Source of the DNA: a bacterium
Lineage (GTDB): Bacteria > SZUA-182 > DTGQ01
DNA length: 64,000 bases
Assembly: GCA_040755755.1 (NCBI GenBank)
Contig: JBFLZW010000017.1
Span: 49,497-113,496 of the forward strand
Direction of reading: 5' to 3'
Positions within the stretch are counted from its first letter, which is position 1. Every line of letters starts with the position of its first letter. The notes under the pieces were generated by a model. The model ran no database searches. It saw only the letters and a program-made list of their open reading frames with translations, and was not told the DNA's origin. Positions 42,249 through 51,503 of this stretch are shown here, piece after piece. Made by a program: the position numbers and the translations under genes.

Positions 42249-43811
42249 TCAGGGAAAAGAAACACTCGGATACCTGTTTCGGTAAAAATGCCCTTTATAC
42301 CGGCGAAGCAGATAATCCAGATAATATTCATGCTGAAGTCTGTCCATATAGAATACTGATGCTATGGACTCATCGCCATACTTCTCAACCATTTTTTTTA
42401 CAAATCCCGGACTGATTGAATCAGAGCGCATAAACCCGATGATGCCTTCTTCCTCATCCTCACTCAGGTCAATTCCCTTTTTCTCAAAGCCGCTGACAAT
42501 ATCGTCGAATCCCGTCATAATCTCCTCGCCCTCATCCGGGTTAAAATAAACACCTATCCCGTCTGTGCATTGTTCAAGCTCAGGAGAAAGAGGTATCTCA
42601 GGCATTTTTATCTTTTCCAATTCTCTGGCCGGAAGATCAGGGCTGTATATTAACGGGAATTTCTTTTTCCAGTCAGCAGACAGGGAAGCACCGTCAGGAT
42701 AGATTACCAGATCATCACCATTGTATTTAACGAACTTGCGGTAATAAGCACTTACCATCTCCCTGGCTCTTTGAGCCCGATCCTCACAATAGCGGTAAGA
42801 CACTGCTGAGAGCTCTCTGAAAAACTGATCCTTTGCTTCCTGAATGAGTTTTTCCGGCATCTCGGGAAAGGCTTTTTGTTCACCGGACCAGTACCATTCC
42901 TTATCCCAGGGAACCAGGCTGCCGAAGATAAACTGCCCGGCCTTAAACGGATTAGGCTCTCCCACCATAACCGTATATGGTTTATCGTTAATCAGATTCA
43001 TCACTTCTGCACCAGGGCCTTTGACAGTTAACACCCTGTAATACGCCAGATGCCTCTCATACCAGCTTCTTACCTGTGATTTTTGCTTTTGGGTGATATC
43101 CAGTGTCGCCGCCAGGATATCGATAACACCCAGCCCGGACCAAATGGTGTTTTCCTGACAGACAAAATCATCAATAATAGGAATGCTCACTTGCCCGGCG
43201 TATTCTTCAAGAGCATAATTCTGAAAGCTGTGCCGGAACAGGTATGAATGCTGGCCTAACCAGATCAGTTTTTTCTTCACATCCCAGCCGTATTCATTCG
43301 GCCGGGAAAGGAATTCTTTTACCCCCGAACTCCGGGGTATCGTCGTAAACCGCTCTTCCAGGAAATCATCCGCCATTCCCGCCAGGAGAGTTAAATCCTT
43401 GTGTTCCGGCTCAAAGATAAACCCTGTCCATAGTATTGAATACCATACCCATATCAGATGATGAATACGGTGCTTCAACAGCTCCTTCTCCTCTAATTTC
43501 ACCCCTGGTCGGAGAGTAATGGGCAGCGGAGTATGAAAAAATTCCCGGTTATAGTGCTCATAGCCTTTCCAGATACCAATATCATTATGGATATCTTCAG
43601 CAAATTCAACCAGAACACCTGCCAGTTCTCTAATCTGACTGTCTCGCAAGTACAGATTATCATAAGCAAAAGAACTTTGTGCCTTTTTCAGCACACGCTT
43701 CAGCTCCTTTACTGTTTCTGGAAGATCCCTGTCTCCCTCTCTTTTATATCCCTTCGGCCTGTGTAACTGAAAACTCATCACCAATCCCGCCATTTCCGTT
43801 TTCATTTCCAT
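42249..43811 (-). CDS. Uncharacterised 520-residue protein
   Basis: Soluble, with no signal peptide or membrane segment. Notable segments are HHLIWVWYSILWTGF, KKLIWLGQHSYLFRHSF and FKAGQFIFGSLVPWDKEWYWSG, which has the look of a conserved enzyme or nucleic-acid-related core; the C-terminus has two acidic, EF-like stretches (FNPDEGEEIMTGFDD, IDLSEDEEEGIIGF). I recall a similar FGSLVPWxxEWYWSG motif in DUF3843-type proteins but cannot confirm this. Its start overlaps the end of the truncated cas6 frame by 10 bp, implying a deletion joined them or that they are translationally coupled. Confidence 0.75.
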   Translation of the reverse strand: MEMKTEMAGLVMSFQLHRPKGYKREGDRDLPETVKELKRVLKKAQSSFAYDNLYLRDSQIRELAGVLVEFAEDIHNDIGIWKGYEHYNREFFHTPLPITLRPGVKLEEKELLKHRIHHLIWVWYSILWTGFIFEPEHKDLTLLAGMADDFLEERFTTIPRSSGVKEFLSRPNEYGWDVKKKLIWLGQHSYLFRHSFQNYALEEYAGQVSIPIIDDFVCQENTIWSGLGVIDILAATLDITQKQKSQVRSWYERHLAYYRVLTVKGPGAEVMNLINDKPYTVMVGEPNPFKAGQFIFGSLVPWDKEWYWSGEQKAFPEMPEKLIQEAKDQFFRELSAVSYRYCEDRAQRAREMVSAYYRKFVKYNGDDLVIYPDGASLSADWKKKFPLIYSPDLPARELEKIKMPEIPLSPELEQCTDGIGVYFNPDEGEEIMTGFDDIVSGFEKKGIDLSEDEEEGIIGFMRSDSISPGFVKKMVEKYGDESIASVFYMDRLQHEYYLDYLLRRYKGHFYRNRYPSVSFP

Positions 43812-44281
43812 TTCCCCAGCCAGGTTATAGCTGGCTGGGGTAATCCCTTTGTTTTGATTGGGCTTAATCCTGCCCTTTTTCCGTTTATATATCTTCCAAT
43901 GCCGATCTGTCCCATTTGATCAAAGGCATAGATACAATAAGGGAGACAGTCATTTGCCCGACCAAAAAGGAGAAGATTGAAGTCAAAGCTATCACCTGGC
44001 TTGAAATGCTCCTGGAGAGTCAGCGGTGGCTCGATGACAAAGGGGTGAGGCGGGGATGGAAGATTCACGCCACTTTTTGTGCAACTTTCTTTCTTCTCGA
44101 AAAAGAAAGAATATACACAACGGCTGTTCAACAGGCAACTCTGGCAATCCTGCCTCTCAAGGGCACAGACCACCCGCTTTAAAGCAGTACCAAAGGCCCC
44201 GCGGAAAGTTGATCCCTTGAACGGAGGGAGAATGGCCTCGGCATGTAACTCACTGGTAAAGGTAAGGCGACTATAGAGCAT
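43802..44281 (-). pseudogene. Truncated Cas6-like CRISPR RNA endoribonuclease (N-terminal half)
   Basis: 159 residues. The N-terminal half closely follows the RAMP-type Cas6 pattern: LPPFKGSTFRGAFGTALKRVVCALE, a Cys cluster (CQSCLLNSRCVY), PHPFVIEPPL and DCLPYCIYAFDQMGQIGIGR. The C-terminal ferredoxin-like half, with its Gly-rich RNA-binding loop, is absent; after about residue 135 the sequence is unrelated and stops. Full proteins are about 280-330 residues. No CRISPR repeats or other cas genes are in the window. It is most likely a remnant. Confidence 0.8.
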
Positions 44282-44695
44282 TCCATTGCCCTTTCCATAT
44301 ATTCTGGTATTCTGGGTGCTTATTTTGTTATCCTGTGTTGCAGTATAATTAACGCCTAACGCCTGATATGGAGCCTGTGCAGGTAAGGAGAAATCTTTGC
44401 ATTGCCCGCTTCTCCTGTTATAAGAGCAGAAAATGGATAAAATTACATAATTAGCAAAATATTAATACAAAGTTGATTCACAAGCAAGGAATATGTTTCA
44501 AGAAGAGAATATATCCTTATACCCAAAGGCTGGATCATTACATGCTGACGGACTGCTGAATCTGACCGATCAGATGGTCGATGAATATGCGTTGAGAATA
44601 ACAGGATAAGCCAGAATATCCTGTACAAAAAAGAAAAATCAAGGTAAACTGAGAGAGATACTTTACAAAAAATCTTATAACTCAAACATGGGAAT
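44282..44695. other. Intergenic region without recognised features
   Basis: About 410 bp between the cas6 remnant (minus) and the CDF exporter (plus). I searched specifically for CRISPR-like direct repeats and found none. The sequence is AT-rich. Confidence 0.5.
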
Positions 44696-45604
44696 ATGAG
44701 CCATAATCACCCACCATCTGAGTGTTACCACCAGAATATTTATCGGCTGATCATATCGCTTATTTTAAATCTGGTCATTGTGGCGGTAGAATTAGTGGCC
44801 GGGATTTACTCTCACAGCCTGGCACTGATTTCCGATTCAATGCACAACCTCAGCGATGTCAGTTCAATTCTCATTACCCTGGGCGCAAACAAACTCAGCT
44901 TAAAGAAAGCAACCTATACCAAGAGTTTCGGTTTTAAGAGGGCGGAAACCATAGCTGCCATTCTGAACGTGCTGCTGCTGCTCCTGACCGCCGCTTTTCT
45001 GTTCTGGAAAGGGGTTGAGCGGATTCAGCACCCTGAGCCTGTTATGGGCCGCATGGTAATTTTGGTCTCTCTTGTGGCTCTTGCAGCTAATTTGATATCA
45101 GTATTTATCCTCAGAAAAGGTGCCTCCTGCGATCTTGGCATTAAAAGCACTCTGGTGCATCTTATGACTGATGCAATTTCCTCCCTGGGGGTTCTGGCTG
45201 TGGGCATTACGGTATATTTCACCCGAAGCTATATTCTGGACCCTGTCCTCTCGATGGCTATTGCTCTCTTCATTCTCGCTAACTGCTGGGGGATATTGAA
45301 GGAGGCCCTCAACATTCTGCTCGAAGGAGTGCCGAAAAACATTGACCTTGAAAAAATCAAAGCCCGCTTGAATGCCATTGAAGAAATTCACAATGTTCAC
45401 CATATCCACGTCTGGGGCATATCCAGCCGGCATATCAATGCTTCTCTTCATATCCTTCTTGACAATTGCTCCCTGGTGGAAGCTGAAAAAGTCATGGTCA
45501 GGGTGTGCATGATTCTTCGAGAAGAATTTGGAATCAATCATGTCACCATTCAGCCGGAAACTCAAAAATACCATAAGGTTGAGACCCTTTGTCAGATATG
45601 CTGA
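44696..45604 (+). CDS. Cation diffusion facilitator (Zn2+/Co2+/Cd2+ exporter)
   Basis: 302 residues, six membrane helices. His-rich start (MSHNHPP), helix-II metal site SDSMHNLSDVSS (Asp-x-x-x-His/Asp pattern), helix V HLMTDAISSLGVL (His-x-x-x-Asp) and the C-terminal cytoplasmic domain with VHHIHVWGISSRHINASLHI, the CzcD-like fold. It exports divalent metal in exchange for protons. The family is named czcD/zitB in characterised species. It is alone in its transcription unit. Confidence 0.93.
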   Translation: MSHNHPPSECYHQNIYRLIISLILNLVIVAVELVAGIYSHSLALISDSMHNLSDVSSILITLGANKLSLKKATYTKSFGFKRAETIAAILNVLLLLLTAAFLFWKGVERIQHPEPVMGRMVILVSLVALAANLISVFILRKGASCDLGIKSTLVHLMTDAISSLGVLAVGITVYFTRSYILDPVLSMAIALFILANCWGILKEALNILLEGVPKNIDLEKIKARLNAIEEIHNVHHIHVWGISSRHINASLHILLDNCSLVEAEKVMVRVCMILREEFGINHVTIQPETQKYHKVETLCQIC

Positions 45605-45773
45605 ATGTGCTGGCTGACCTTGAACCAGAAGTACCCTTTGACTGACATTGCCGAAGCCATTTTACTATCTGGATGCAGCACGAACAGCACAATCCCTGAC
45701 TTCAGTGGATATTACAAAGCACGCGCGGCCAATACCCGCTATTGATCCTATCCGGTCAATTTCTGACCGGGCT

Positions 45774-46730
45774 TCAACCATGCTTCAGGGCTGTGGAGCC
45801 TTCCGGCCGGGCCACGATTCTCATCCGGTTGGCCACATGGCGGGGGCCGAAAATCGTCGCTCCCAGCCAGGCCAGGGCAATCGATCCCATCAGGAGAAGC
45901 TGCACCAGGTTTTCACTCAGGCCCTTCGCTTTGGCCAATTCCGCTTTTCTCTTTCTCAAGGCAACCTTCGGCGAGGAAAGGACCGGCTGAATGCTGATAA
46001 CCTCAAAGCCCTGGCTGGCCAGCAGCATGCGTATTGTCCTTTGAGAAAAGCCGAAATGGTGGCCGCCGCAATGGTATAACTGCCTGGTCAGATGGTCGCA
46101 TTTTCCTCCGCTCAGCCGGTAGAGGAGGTGGGCGGTCCGGCGGATGAGGCTGTCTTCGGTGGGGGTTTCAATGACCACGATCCCATTGTCTTGTAAGATT
46201 TTTCTGACGACAGACAGTGCGCGTGCAGGATAGACCAGGTGCTCCAGGATATTGAACAGCGTAATGCAGTCAAAATTTTCCGCCGGATGCTTTTGGGCAA
46301 ATTCCTCCACCGTACAGCAAAAAACCCTTTCTCCGCGTTTTCCGGCCAGATTCACGATGTCCTGACTGACATCGAGACCCACGGCCTCCCATCCATACTG
46401 CCTGGCCACCGTGAGAAAATATCCCGGACCACAGCCGATATCGAGCAACTTTCCGGGTGAATGGTTAAACATGGTTATTTCTTCGAGAGCCTGACGGAAT
46501 TCCTCGGAGAAAGACCCTTCCAGTTCCTGATAGACATCTATTCCCCAGTAGGCGAAATATTCATCGCCCTGACCATCATGGAGGGGAGGAAGGTCGTTGA
46601 CATAGATCAGGTCACAGCGGCTGCACCGGATGACCTCGCCCCGTGACAGCGGATACAATACCTCATAGCCATCAGGGTCGGTATTTTCACAGATGCAGCA
46701 TGCAAGCCGCAACTTCTTGACTTTTGGCAT
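45774..46730 (-). CDS. SAM-dependent methyltransferase with N-terminal zinc-ribbon-like motif
   Basis: 318 residues. Two Cys pairs (CCIC and CSRC) at the start form a probable zinc ribbon. Then LLDIGCGPGYFLTVARQYGWEAVGLDVSQ (SAM-binding motif I), FDCITLFNILEHL and LQDNGIVVIETPTEDSLI follow the Methyltransf_23 pattern. A hydrophobic C-terminal segment (LVQLLLMGSIALAWLGATIF) suggests membrane association. Such proteins often methylate sugars or lipids in cell-surface pathways, which would fit the nearby glycosyltransferases, but the orientation is opposite. Confidence 0.85.
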   Translation of the reverse strand: MPKVKKLRLACCICENTDPDGYEVLYPLSRGEVIRCSRCDLIYVNDLPPLHDGQGDEYFAYWGIDVYQELEGSFSEEFRQALEEITMFNHSPGKLLDIGCGPGYFLTVARQYGWEAVGLDVSQDIVNLAGKRGERVFCCTVEEFAQKHPAENFDCITLFNILEHLVYPARALSVVRKILQDNGIVVIETPTEDSLIRRTAHLLYRLSGGKCDHLTRQLYHCGGHHFGFSQRTIRMLLASQGFEVISIQPVLSSPKVALRKRKAELAKAKGLSENLVQLLLMGSIALAWLGATIFGPRHVANRMRIVARPEGSTALKHG

Positions 46731-46912
46731 GTTCTTGTCCTGCTTGTGTGCTTGCTCAATGAAAATTAGGATCGTATGTTTAATTCTGTTATCAGTCTGT
46801 CAATGAGGGTTGTACTAAAAGTAAACTTGGCCGTAAAGTTCCCTCAGCAGATGAAGCTGGTTTAATTTCGATACCACGATCAATGGACCGGCATTAGAAA
46901 TAACAATATCTT

Positions 46913-47180
46913 TCACGAACCAAGTTCCTCAAGAACTGTTTCTTCCGAAAACTCCGGTTCTATTCCGCTTCTTCGTGCCTCTTGAATCAAATCTCTCTTT
47001 GACAGATGGTATAACTCAGCCACATATCCGATGGACCCCCATCATTTTTATAGAGTTTCAGAGCCTGATCATTTTATATTGCCTGATCCCTAAAGAAATA
47101 ATTTGCCGCATTATGGCAGGCTCGTCAGGTATCCCCATCGAGCCATTTTTTGGTATTTTCATGGAAACGGTTTCTGCCAT
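46913..47180 (-). pseudogene. Frameshifted small antitoxin-like gene
   Basis: ATG 47180 has GGGAGGAG upstream. The frame MAETVSMKIPKNGSMGIPDE continues through IMRQIISLGIRQYKM and then stops. Two further frames restore KLYKNDGG and GYVAELYHLSKRDLIQEARR...GIEPEFSEETVLEELGS. Read together they form an 87-residue protein with a helix-turn-helix-like ELYHLSKRDLIQEA segment, resembling small DNA-binding antitoxins of UPF0175 type. Two single-base deletions (near 47085 and in a run of five G near 47045) explain the breaks. Confidence 0.6.
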
Positions 47181-47374
47181 CTTAGCTTCTCCTCCCGTAA
47201 AAAGCTCCGATCTGATTATTTGTCCAACCTTAGTACACGACGCCTTAATTCAGTGTACTTAGTCTACTACTTCTTAAGATATCACATTTTCATTATAAAT
47301 GGTAAGCTTCTGTTGTGACCCCCGTTAAATAATGTGATGAGGATAATCAGGTACGATGCAGGATAGCGCCTTGC

Positions 47375-47406
47375 GCCACTGGCCACTGACCACTGATAAC
47401 TTAACT
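47375..47406. repeat. Dispersed GCCACTGGCCACTGACCACTGATAAC repeat, copy 3
   Basis: It shares CCACTGGCCACTGA with copy 1 (16034-16079) in the same orientation and ACTGATAACT with copy 2 (18534-18588). All three copies lie at gene boundaries. Confidence 0.7.
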
Positions 47407-47413
47407 TGCCCAT

Positions 47414-47429
47414 CGGCATTCTGGTTGCT
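47414..47429 (+). promoter_or_regulatory. Sigma-54-like promoter before the glycosyltransferase pair
   Basis: CGGCAT-TCTGG-TTGCT has the invariant GG and GC with exact 10-bp spacing and matches the consensus except at the first and sixth positions. It lies 70 bp before the start at 47500, a normal leader length. Confidence 0.6.
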
Positions 47430-47499
47430 TTTTATGATAAAACAGGTATGATTAAAGTTCCAGGAGAGATGCTTAAGAGATGCTTATGAGAGGAATGCT

Positions 47500-48717
47500 A
47501 TGAATCTGGCCATGTTTCATGATTGGATCATCTGGAGGGACAGCCAGGGGTATTTTCTGGACGATGCTTTCATCCGGTTTGTCACTGCCTTTGACCGGGA
47601 TTTCGACCGGATCACCTTCTGGGGAAGGGTAGCTGACTCCGGGGACGAAAGGAGCGGGAGAGGACAAAGGGAAATTGCCTATCCTTTGGATTCCCGCAAG
47701 CACCAGGTCTGCCCTTTTCCCTACTACTCGGATATCTACAGCCTGTATACCAGGGGACCGGTCATTTTGCCGCAAATATGGCGATCGCTCAAACAAAACC
47801 TCGATCAATGGGACCTGGTCTGGCTGCCCGCTCCCCACCCCATCGGGGTTATGGCTGCCTGTCTGTGCCGCCGGAAAAACAAACCCTTCTTTTTTCTGGT
47901 CCGCCAAAATCTGACAGAGCAGGTCCGGCACCGGTGCCGGGGTGCCCGGCGCACGATTTCCATCTTTCTGGTTCACCTGCTGGAATGGCTTTCTCAAAGG
48001 ATTTCCCGGCAGGCGTTGATTTTTACCGTAGGTCAGGAGATGTTGAGCCGGTATCGGGAAAACCATCCGCTTTCCTTTCCGGTCATCATTTCCCTGGTTT
48101 CCGGGCAGGACCTGCAAAACCTTGAAGCTGAATATCGTCCCGGTCCTCCCCTGCTCCATGAGCCGATCAGACTGCTGAGCGCTGGCCGTCTTGATCCGGA
48201 AAAGGGATTGCCATATCTTATTCAGGCCGTGGACAGGCTGCTGAAGGAGGAAAAGCGGCAAATCTCTCTGACCATTATCGGAAGGGGGAAGGAAGAGCCC
48301 CTGTTACGGCAGGAGGCCGAAAAACGAGGGCTCGCTGCAGCCGTGAAATTTGCCGGGTATGTCAAACATGGCCCGGAGCTGCTCAGCCGTTTCCGGGAGC
48401 ATGATGTCTTTGTCCTTCCCTCGCTGACCGGAGAGGGCCTGCCCCAGACCATCCTGGAAGCGATGGCCTGCAAACTTCCGGTCATCGCCACTTCGGTTGC
48501 GGGGATCCCCTGCTTCATCCGTGACAAAATCAACGGTCTGCTCATACCTCCTGCCGATTCGCATGCTCTCTGCCGGGCAATCCTGACCCTGGCGGATGAT
48601 GCTGTCCTGCGAAGCAGGATTATCGATGGAGGACGACAAACCATAGCCTCCCACACCCTTGAGGCTGAAAAGGAAAAAATGATGATCCAGATCCGAAAAT
48701 ACCTCCTGCGGCCATGA
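47500..48717 (+). CDS. Glycosyltransferase family 4 (group 1)
   Basis: 405 residues. The donor-binding half begins PIRLLSAGRLDPEKGLPYLI and contains LTIIGRGKEEPLL and the EX7E motif region PSLTGEGLPQTILEAMACKLPVIATS, typical of GT-B enzymes. The N-terminal part (NLAMFHDWIIWRDSQGYFLDD) recognises the acceptor. It acts in the cytoplasm on a lipid-linked glycan. It overlaps the following family-9 gene by 4 bp (ATGA), so the two are co-translated, probably for lipopolysaccharide or exopolysaccharide synthesis. Confidence 0.9.
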   Translation: MNLAMFHDWIIWRDSQGYFLDDAFIRFVTAFDRDFDRITFWGRVADSGDERSGRGQREIAYPLDSRKHQVCPFPYYSDIYSLYTRGPVILPQIWRSLKQNLDQWDLVWLPAPHPIGVMAACLCRRKNKPFFFLVRQNLTEQVRHRCRGARRTISIFLVHLLEWLSQRISRQALIFTVGQEMLSRYRENHPLSFPVIISLVSGQDLQNLEAEYRPGPPLLHEPIRLLSAGRLDPEKGLPYLIQAVDRLLKEEKRQISLTIIGRGKEEPLLRQEAEKRGLAAAVKFAGYVKHGPELLSRFREHDVFVLPSLTGEGLPQTILEAMACKLPVIATSVAGIPCFIRDKINGLLIPPADSHALCRAILTLADDAVLRSRIIDGGRQTIASHTLEAEKEKMMIQIRKYLLRP

Positions 48718-49889
48718 GAGGTCTGCCCCAGGTTAAAAAACACATCAACATCCTGAGCAGGGTATTGGACCTGTGCGGCCGGGTCTGCGGCCGGACACTC
48801 CCGGCTGGGACGCAAAGCCCCCCGCCGGTTATTCCCCCGGGCCAGGTCCGGCGAATCCTGCTCATCCAACTGTTTGCTCTGGGAGATGTTCTCCTCTCCC
48901 TCCCTCTGGTCAAGGGCCTGCGCTCCCGGTATCCGCACGGGGAAATCGATCTATGGGTAGGAAAAAACTGGCAGGAGCTTCGCTCCCTCCTCCCCTACGT
49001 CGATCAGGTTATCAGTGCAGACTCCCGAAGCATCGGCAAAACTTTCACCACCCTGAAAAGATTGCGAAAAAAGCGGTATGATGCCGCGCTGGTGCTGTAT
49101 CCTGTAGTCATTGGAAGCTGGCTCGCTCTCCTGTCAGGTGCCAGGTACCGGATCGGCTACCCGCACGACTTCGATTACCGGGAGTCACTCGCTGCCGGAG
49201 CTGATCATTTTCTGCTCACCCATCCGGTTGAGCTTGGCAGCACTATAGTTCACGATACGCAAAGGTATCTGGCCCTTGGCAGTGAGCTTGGGCTGTCCCT
49301 CCCCCCGGAGCCTCCCTTCCTCTACCCTCCATTGCCGATAATTTCCTCCATGCAGAGCTTCCTCCGCCAGGCAGGTTTTCAGGGAGACAAGCCCCTTGTC
49401 GGCATGAATCCCAATGCCAGTTGGCAGGGAAAGCAATGGCCCTCTTCGCACTTTGCCCAACTGGCAGATCGATTGATTGAAAACCAGAACGTGCAGGTAC
49501 TCTTTTTCGGGTCACGCACTGAAACGGCATACATAGAAAGTATGACAGCCCTCATGAAAAATAAACCCCTGTCTGCTGCAGGCAAGACTTCCCTTGTTGA
49601 GGCAGCGGCCCTGATTCAGCACTGCCGCCTGTTTATCTCCAATGACAGCGGCCCCATGCATATGGCCTGCGCCCTGGATGTACCGGTCCTGGCTATCATG
49701 GGGCCGACCAAAATCGGGATGTTTCGCCCCTGGTCAAGCATTTCCCGGATCGTGCAAAGCTCCCTGCCCTGTGCTCCCTGCAAACAGGAAAACACCGATC
49801 TGTGCGGCCATTTTTCCTGTATCCGCTCCATTTCCGTCGATTCGGTGTACGAGGCCGCGGTCGAGATGCTGCGGAATGAACACCGATAA
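48714..49889 (+). CDS. Glycosyltransferase family 9 (heptosyltransferase-like)
   Basis: 391 residues. Core motifs of ADP-heptose:LPS heptosyltransferases are present: RRILLIQLFALGDVLLSLPLV, GMNPNASWQGKQWPSSHFA and the donor site FISNDSGPMHMACALDVPVLAIMGPT. A Cys-rich C-terminal stretch (CAPCKQENTDLCGHFSC) is common in this family. The first 35 residues are an unusual extension before the GT9 start. It is coupled to the upstream glycosyltransferase and supports a Gram-negative outer membrane. Confidence 0.9.
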   Translation: MRGLPQVKKHINILSRVLDLCGRVCGRTLPAGTQSPPPVIPPGQVRRILLIQLFALGDVLLSLPLVKGLRSRYPHGEIDLWVGKNWQELRSLLPYVDQVISADSRSIGKTFTTLKRLRKKRYDAALVLYPVVIGSWLALLSGARYRIGYPHDFDYRESLAAGADHFLLTHPVELGSTIVHDTQRYLALGSELGLSLPPEPPFLYPPLPIISSMQSFLRQAGFQGDKPLVGMNPNASWQGKQWPSSHFAQLADRLIENQNVQVLFFGSRTETAYIESMTALMKNKPLSAAGKTSLVEAAALIQHCRLFISNDSGPMHMACALDVPVLAIMGPTKIGMFRPWSSISRIVQSSLPCAPCKQENTDLCGHFSCIRSISVDSVYEAAVEMLRNEHR

Positions 49890-50255
49890 TTAGCTTGACA
49901 ATCTCAAATTAAAAATTTAATATTTTAATATATATCTGCCTGGGGGCAAGAGAGTAGGAATATTCAGCGTTTCCCTTGGTTGAGAGAATCACGATACCCC
50001 AATAATTCACTTTCCCTTATATATCCTACCTGTTGCTAAAGATTGTGGAACAGTAAATGTGTTGAGATACCTTTGCCAAAGTAACCTGTGGTAAAAAATT
50101 ATACATACCTCCAGAAAAAATTATGATGTCTATTGCCATATATACGCATTTTTTCCCAGTTCTTTCTCTAAAAGTAAGGTAATAATCCTGTATAAGCATG
50201 ACCCAAGGCTGTAAGCATCTGTTTCGTAATATCAGAATTGGTAATGCTGATATTT

Positions 50256-50271
50256 TGGCATTTTTTTTGCA
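50256..50271 (+). promoter_or_regulatory. Sigma-54 promoter upstream of the PEP-CTERM gene
   Basis: TGGCAT-TTTTT-TTGCA matches TGGCAC-N5-TTGCW at all positions but one, with correct spacing. The next gene downstream on this strand is the PEP-CTERM gene at 50842, leaving a leader of about 560 nt. In Zoogloea, PEP-CTERM genes are known to depend on RpoN and the PrsK/PrsR system, which fits. Confidence 0.75.
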
Positions 50272-50284
50272 AATATTTTCAGAA

Positions 50285-50841
50285 AAAAGGACATCGTCAT
50301 AAATACTATTAACAGCATCAAGCTCTTATAGTGCGCGGTGACTGCGGTGTTACCGCTCGAGTATCCCTGTCATGCTATCTTCTCTCTAACCGGAGAATGA
50401 GGGATAGATGAAGGAGGGGTTGTCAGATCGCCTGGGAAGCCTGATAAATACAGGCAAATTATTCAGGGGTCAAGCTATTACATTGGGAGGTGGTAAAAAG
50501 AATATATAAAACGTTTGTCAGGAGAATGGAAACCTGGCGTGAAGATCGCCACGTGCGGCTAAATGCCGATTCTGGATTTCCCTGTTACCAGGGGTTCCAT
50601 GATTGTTCGACAGGCTGCTCAACAAAAAGTGATCCACAGTAAGTTTGAAACAGTAAGTTTGAAAGACAGAATTGCTGTTTCATGAGAAGTACCAAGGGCA
50701 GGTAATTGTGCATCACTTTCTCATTATAAGCTGAATTGAGCTGCTGTTACCATCCACCTGCGACTATCGTTCTGGAAGGTAGTGCACAAGAGGTAATATT
50801 ATTGGATTTTTTATCTAGCATACCTATAAGGAGAACCTCAA
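50285..50841 (+). other. Long 5' leader before the PEP-CTERM gene
   Basis: About 560 nt without a gene. It contains several imperfect hairpins (for example around 50336-50365 and 50575-50600) but no terminator T-run and no known riboswitch that I recognise. A GGGAGGTGG (50485) could be an unused ribosome-binding site. The region 49890-50255 before the promoter is AT-rich and shows nothing I can support, though an activator-binding site would be expected there. Confidence 0.4.
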
Positions 50842-51444
50842 ATGAAGAAAAATCTAACTGCGATTTTCTGTATGACCTTCCTCTTTTGCCTCATGATCAT
50901 TGCTACCACCGCCAAGGCTACCAAGATAGAATATGTGCCGACGAATAATGGAGGCGGTAATTATACCCTCGATTATACCGTTACCAATGATACCCTGTCC
51001 GATCCCATTGAATGGATATCAATCTATTTTGGTCAAACCAGCGATGGATTGAATTTTGCTAATACGGGATTGTTCAGTAATTTTGTGCCTGATGATGCGG
51101 GAGTTTCTCAACCTGCAGGGTGGTCGTCATACTCTTTTGAACCTTCTGCAGTAGACATCCCCGGTCAGTTCAATTCGGATATCGATACTTCACCGGGTAT
51201 CGCACCTGGCAGTTGGCTTTCAGGATTCCAAGTTACCTTTGATATGGATGCTTCGGGGTCCTATGATCAGTTATATTTTGAAGTCGGGAATTTTGACGCC
51301 AGTCATAATTATCAGATCCTGGGTAATGGATACACTCAACTCGCCGGGCCTGCACCTATCCCCGAACCATCGACCATAATTCTGGTAGTGCTTGGTCTTG
51401 CGACTTTGGGATTAGCGATGAAAAGAACATCAGTAAGTAATTGA
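50842..51444 (+). CDS. PEP-CTERM sorting-domain protein
   Basis: 200 residues; AAGGAG precedes ATG 50842. Signal peptide (KKNLTAIFCMTFLFCLMII), a beta-rich secreted domain (YTLDYTVTNDTLSDPIEWI, SWLSGFQVTFDMD) and at the C-terminus the full exosortase signal: PEP motif in PIPEPST, a membrane helix (IILVVLGLATLGLAM) and basic end KR. It should be processed by an exosortase at the inner membrane and attached or released outside. A matching enzyme family member is encoded at 8782. The central domain resembles discoidin-like or CSLREA-free PEP-CTERM proteins of unknown function. Confidence 0.93.
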   Translation: MKKNLTAIFCMTFLFCLMIIATTAKATKIEYVPTNNGGGNYTLDYTVTNDTLSDPIEWISIYFGQTSDGLNFANTGLFSNFVPDDAGVSQPAGWSSYSFEPSAVDIPGQFNSDIDTSPGIAPGSWLSGFQVTFDMDASGSYDQLYFEVGNFDASHNYQILGNGYTQLAGPAPIPEPSTIILVVLGLATLGLAMKRTSVSN

Positions 51445-51503
51445 TTCTTCTTTCTCATAGTTTATCTTATCAATTTACAACGAGGGCCGCTTGGCAACCC
51501 CCG

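Larger units (their letters stand above)
46731..47499. other. Intergenic region with decayed antitoxin-like gene, repeat and sigma-54-like promoter
   Basis: The 770 bp hold the frameshifted gene at 46913-47180, the dispersed repeat at 47375-47406 and a sigma-54-like element at 47414-47429. The remainder (46740-46910, 47190-47370) shows nothing I can name. Confidence 0.5.

Noticed and set aside
42249-44695. CRISPR array near the cas6 remnant
   Set aside because: No regularly spaced direct repeats of 24-40 bp were found in or around this region, or elsewhere in the window.
50545-50575. CACGTGCGGCT resembling the 3' strand of a group II intron domain V; a similar 11-mer at 27710
   Set aside because: The complementary 5' strand (AGCCG...) is not present upstream at either place, and there is no intron-encoded protein or domain VI.
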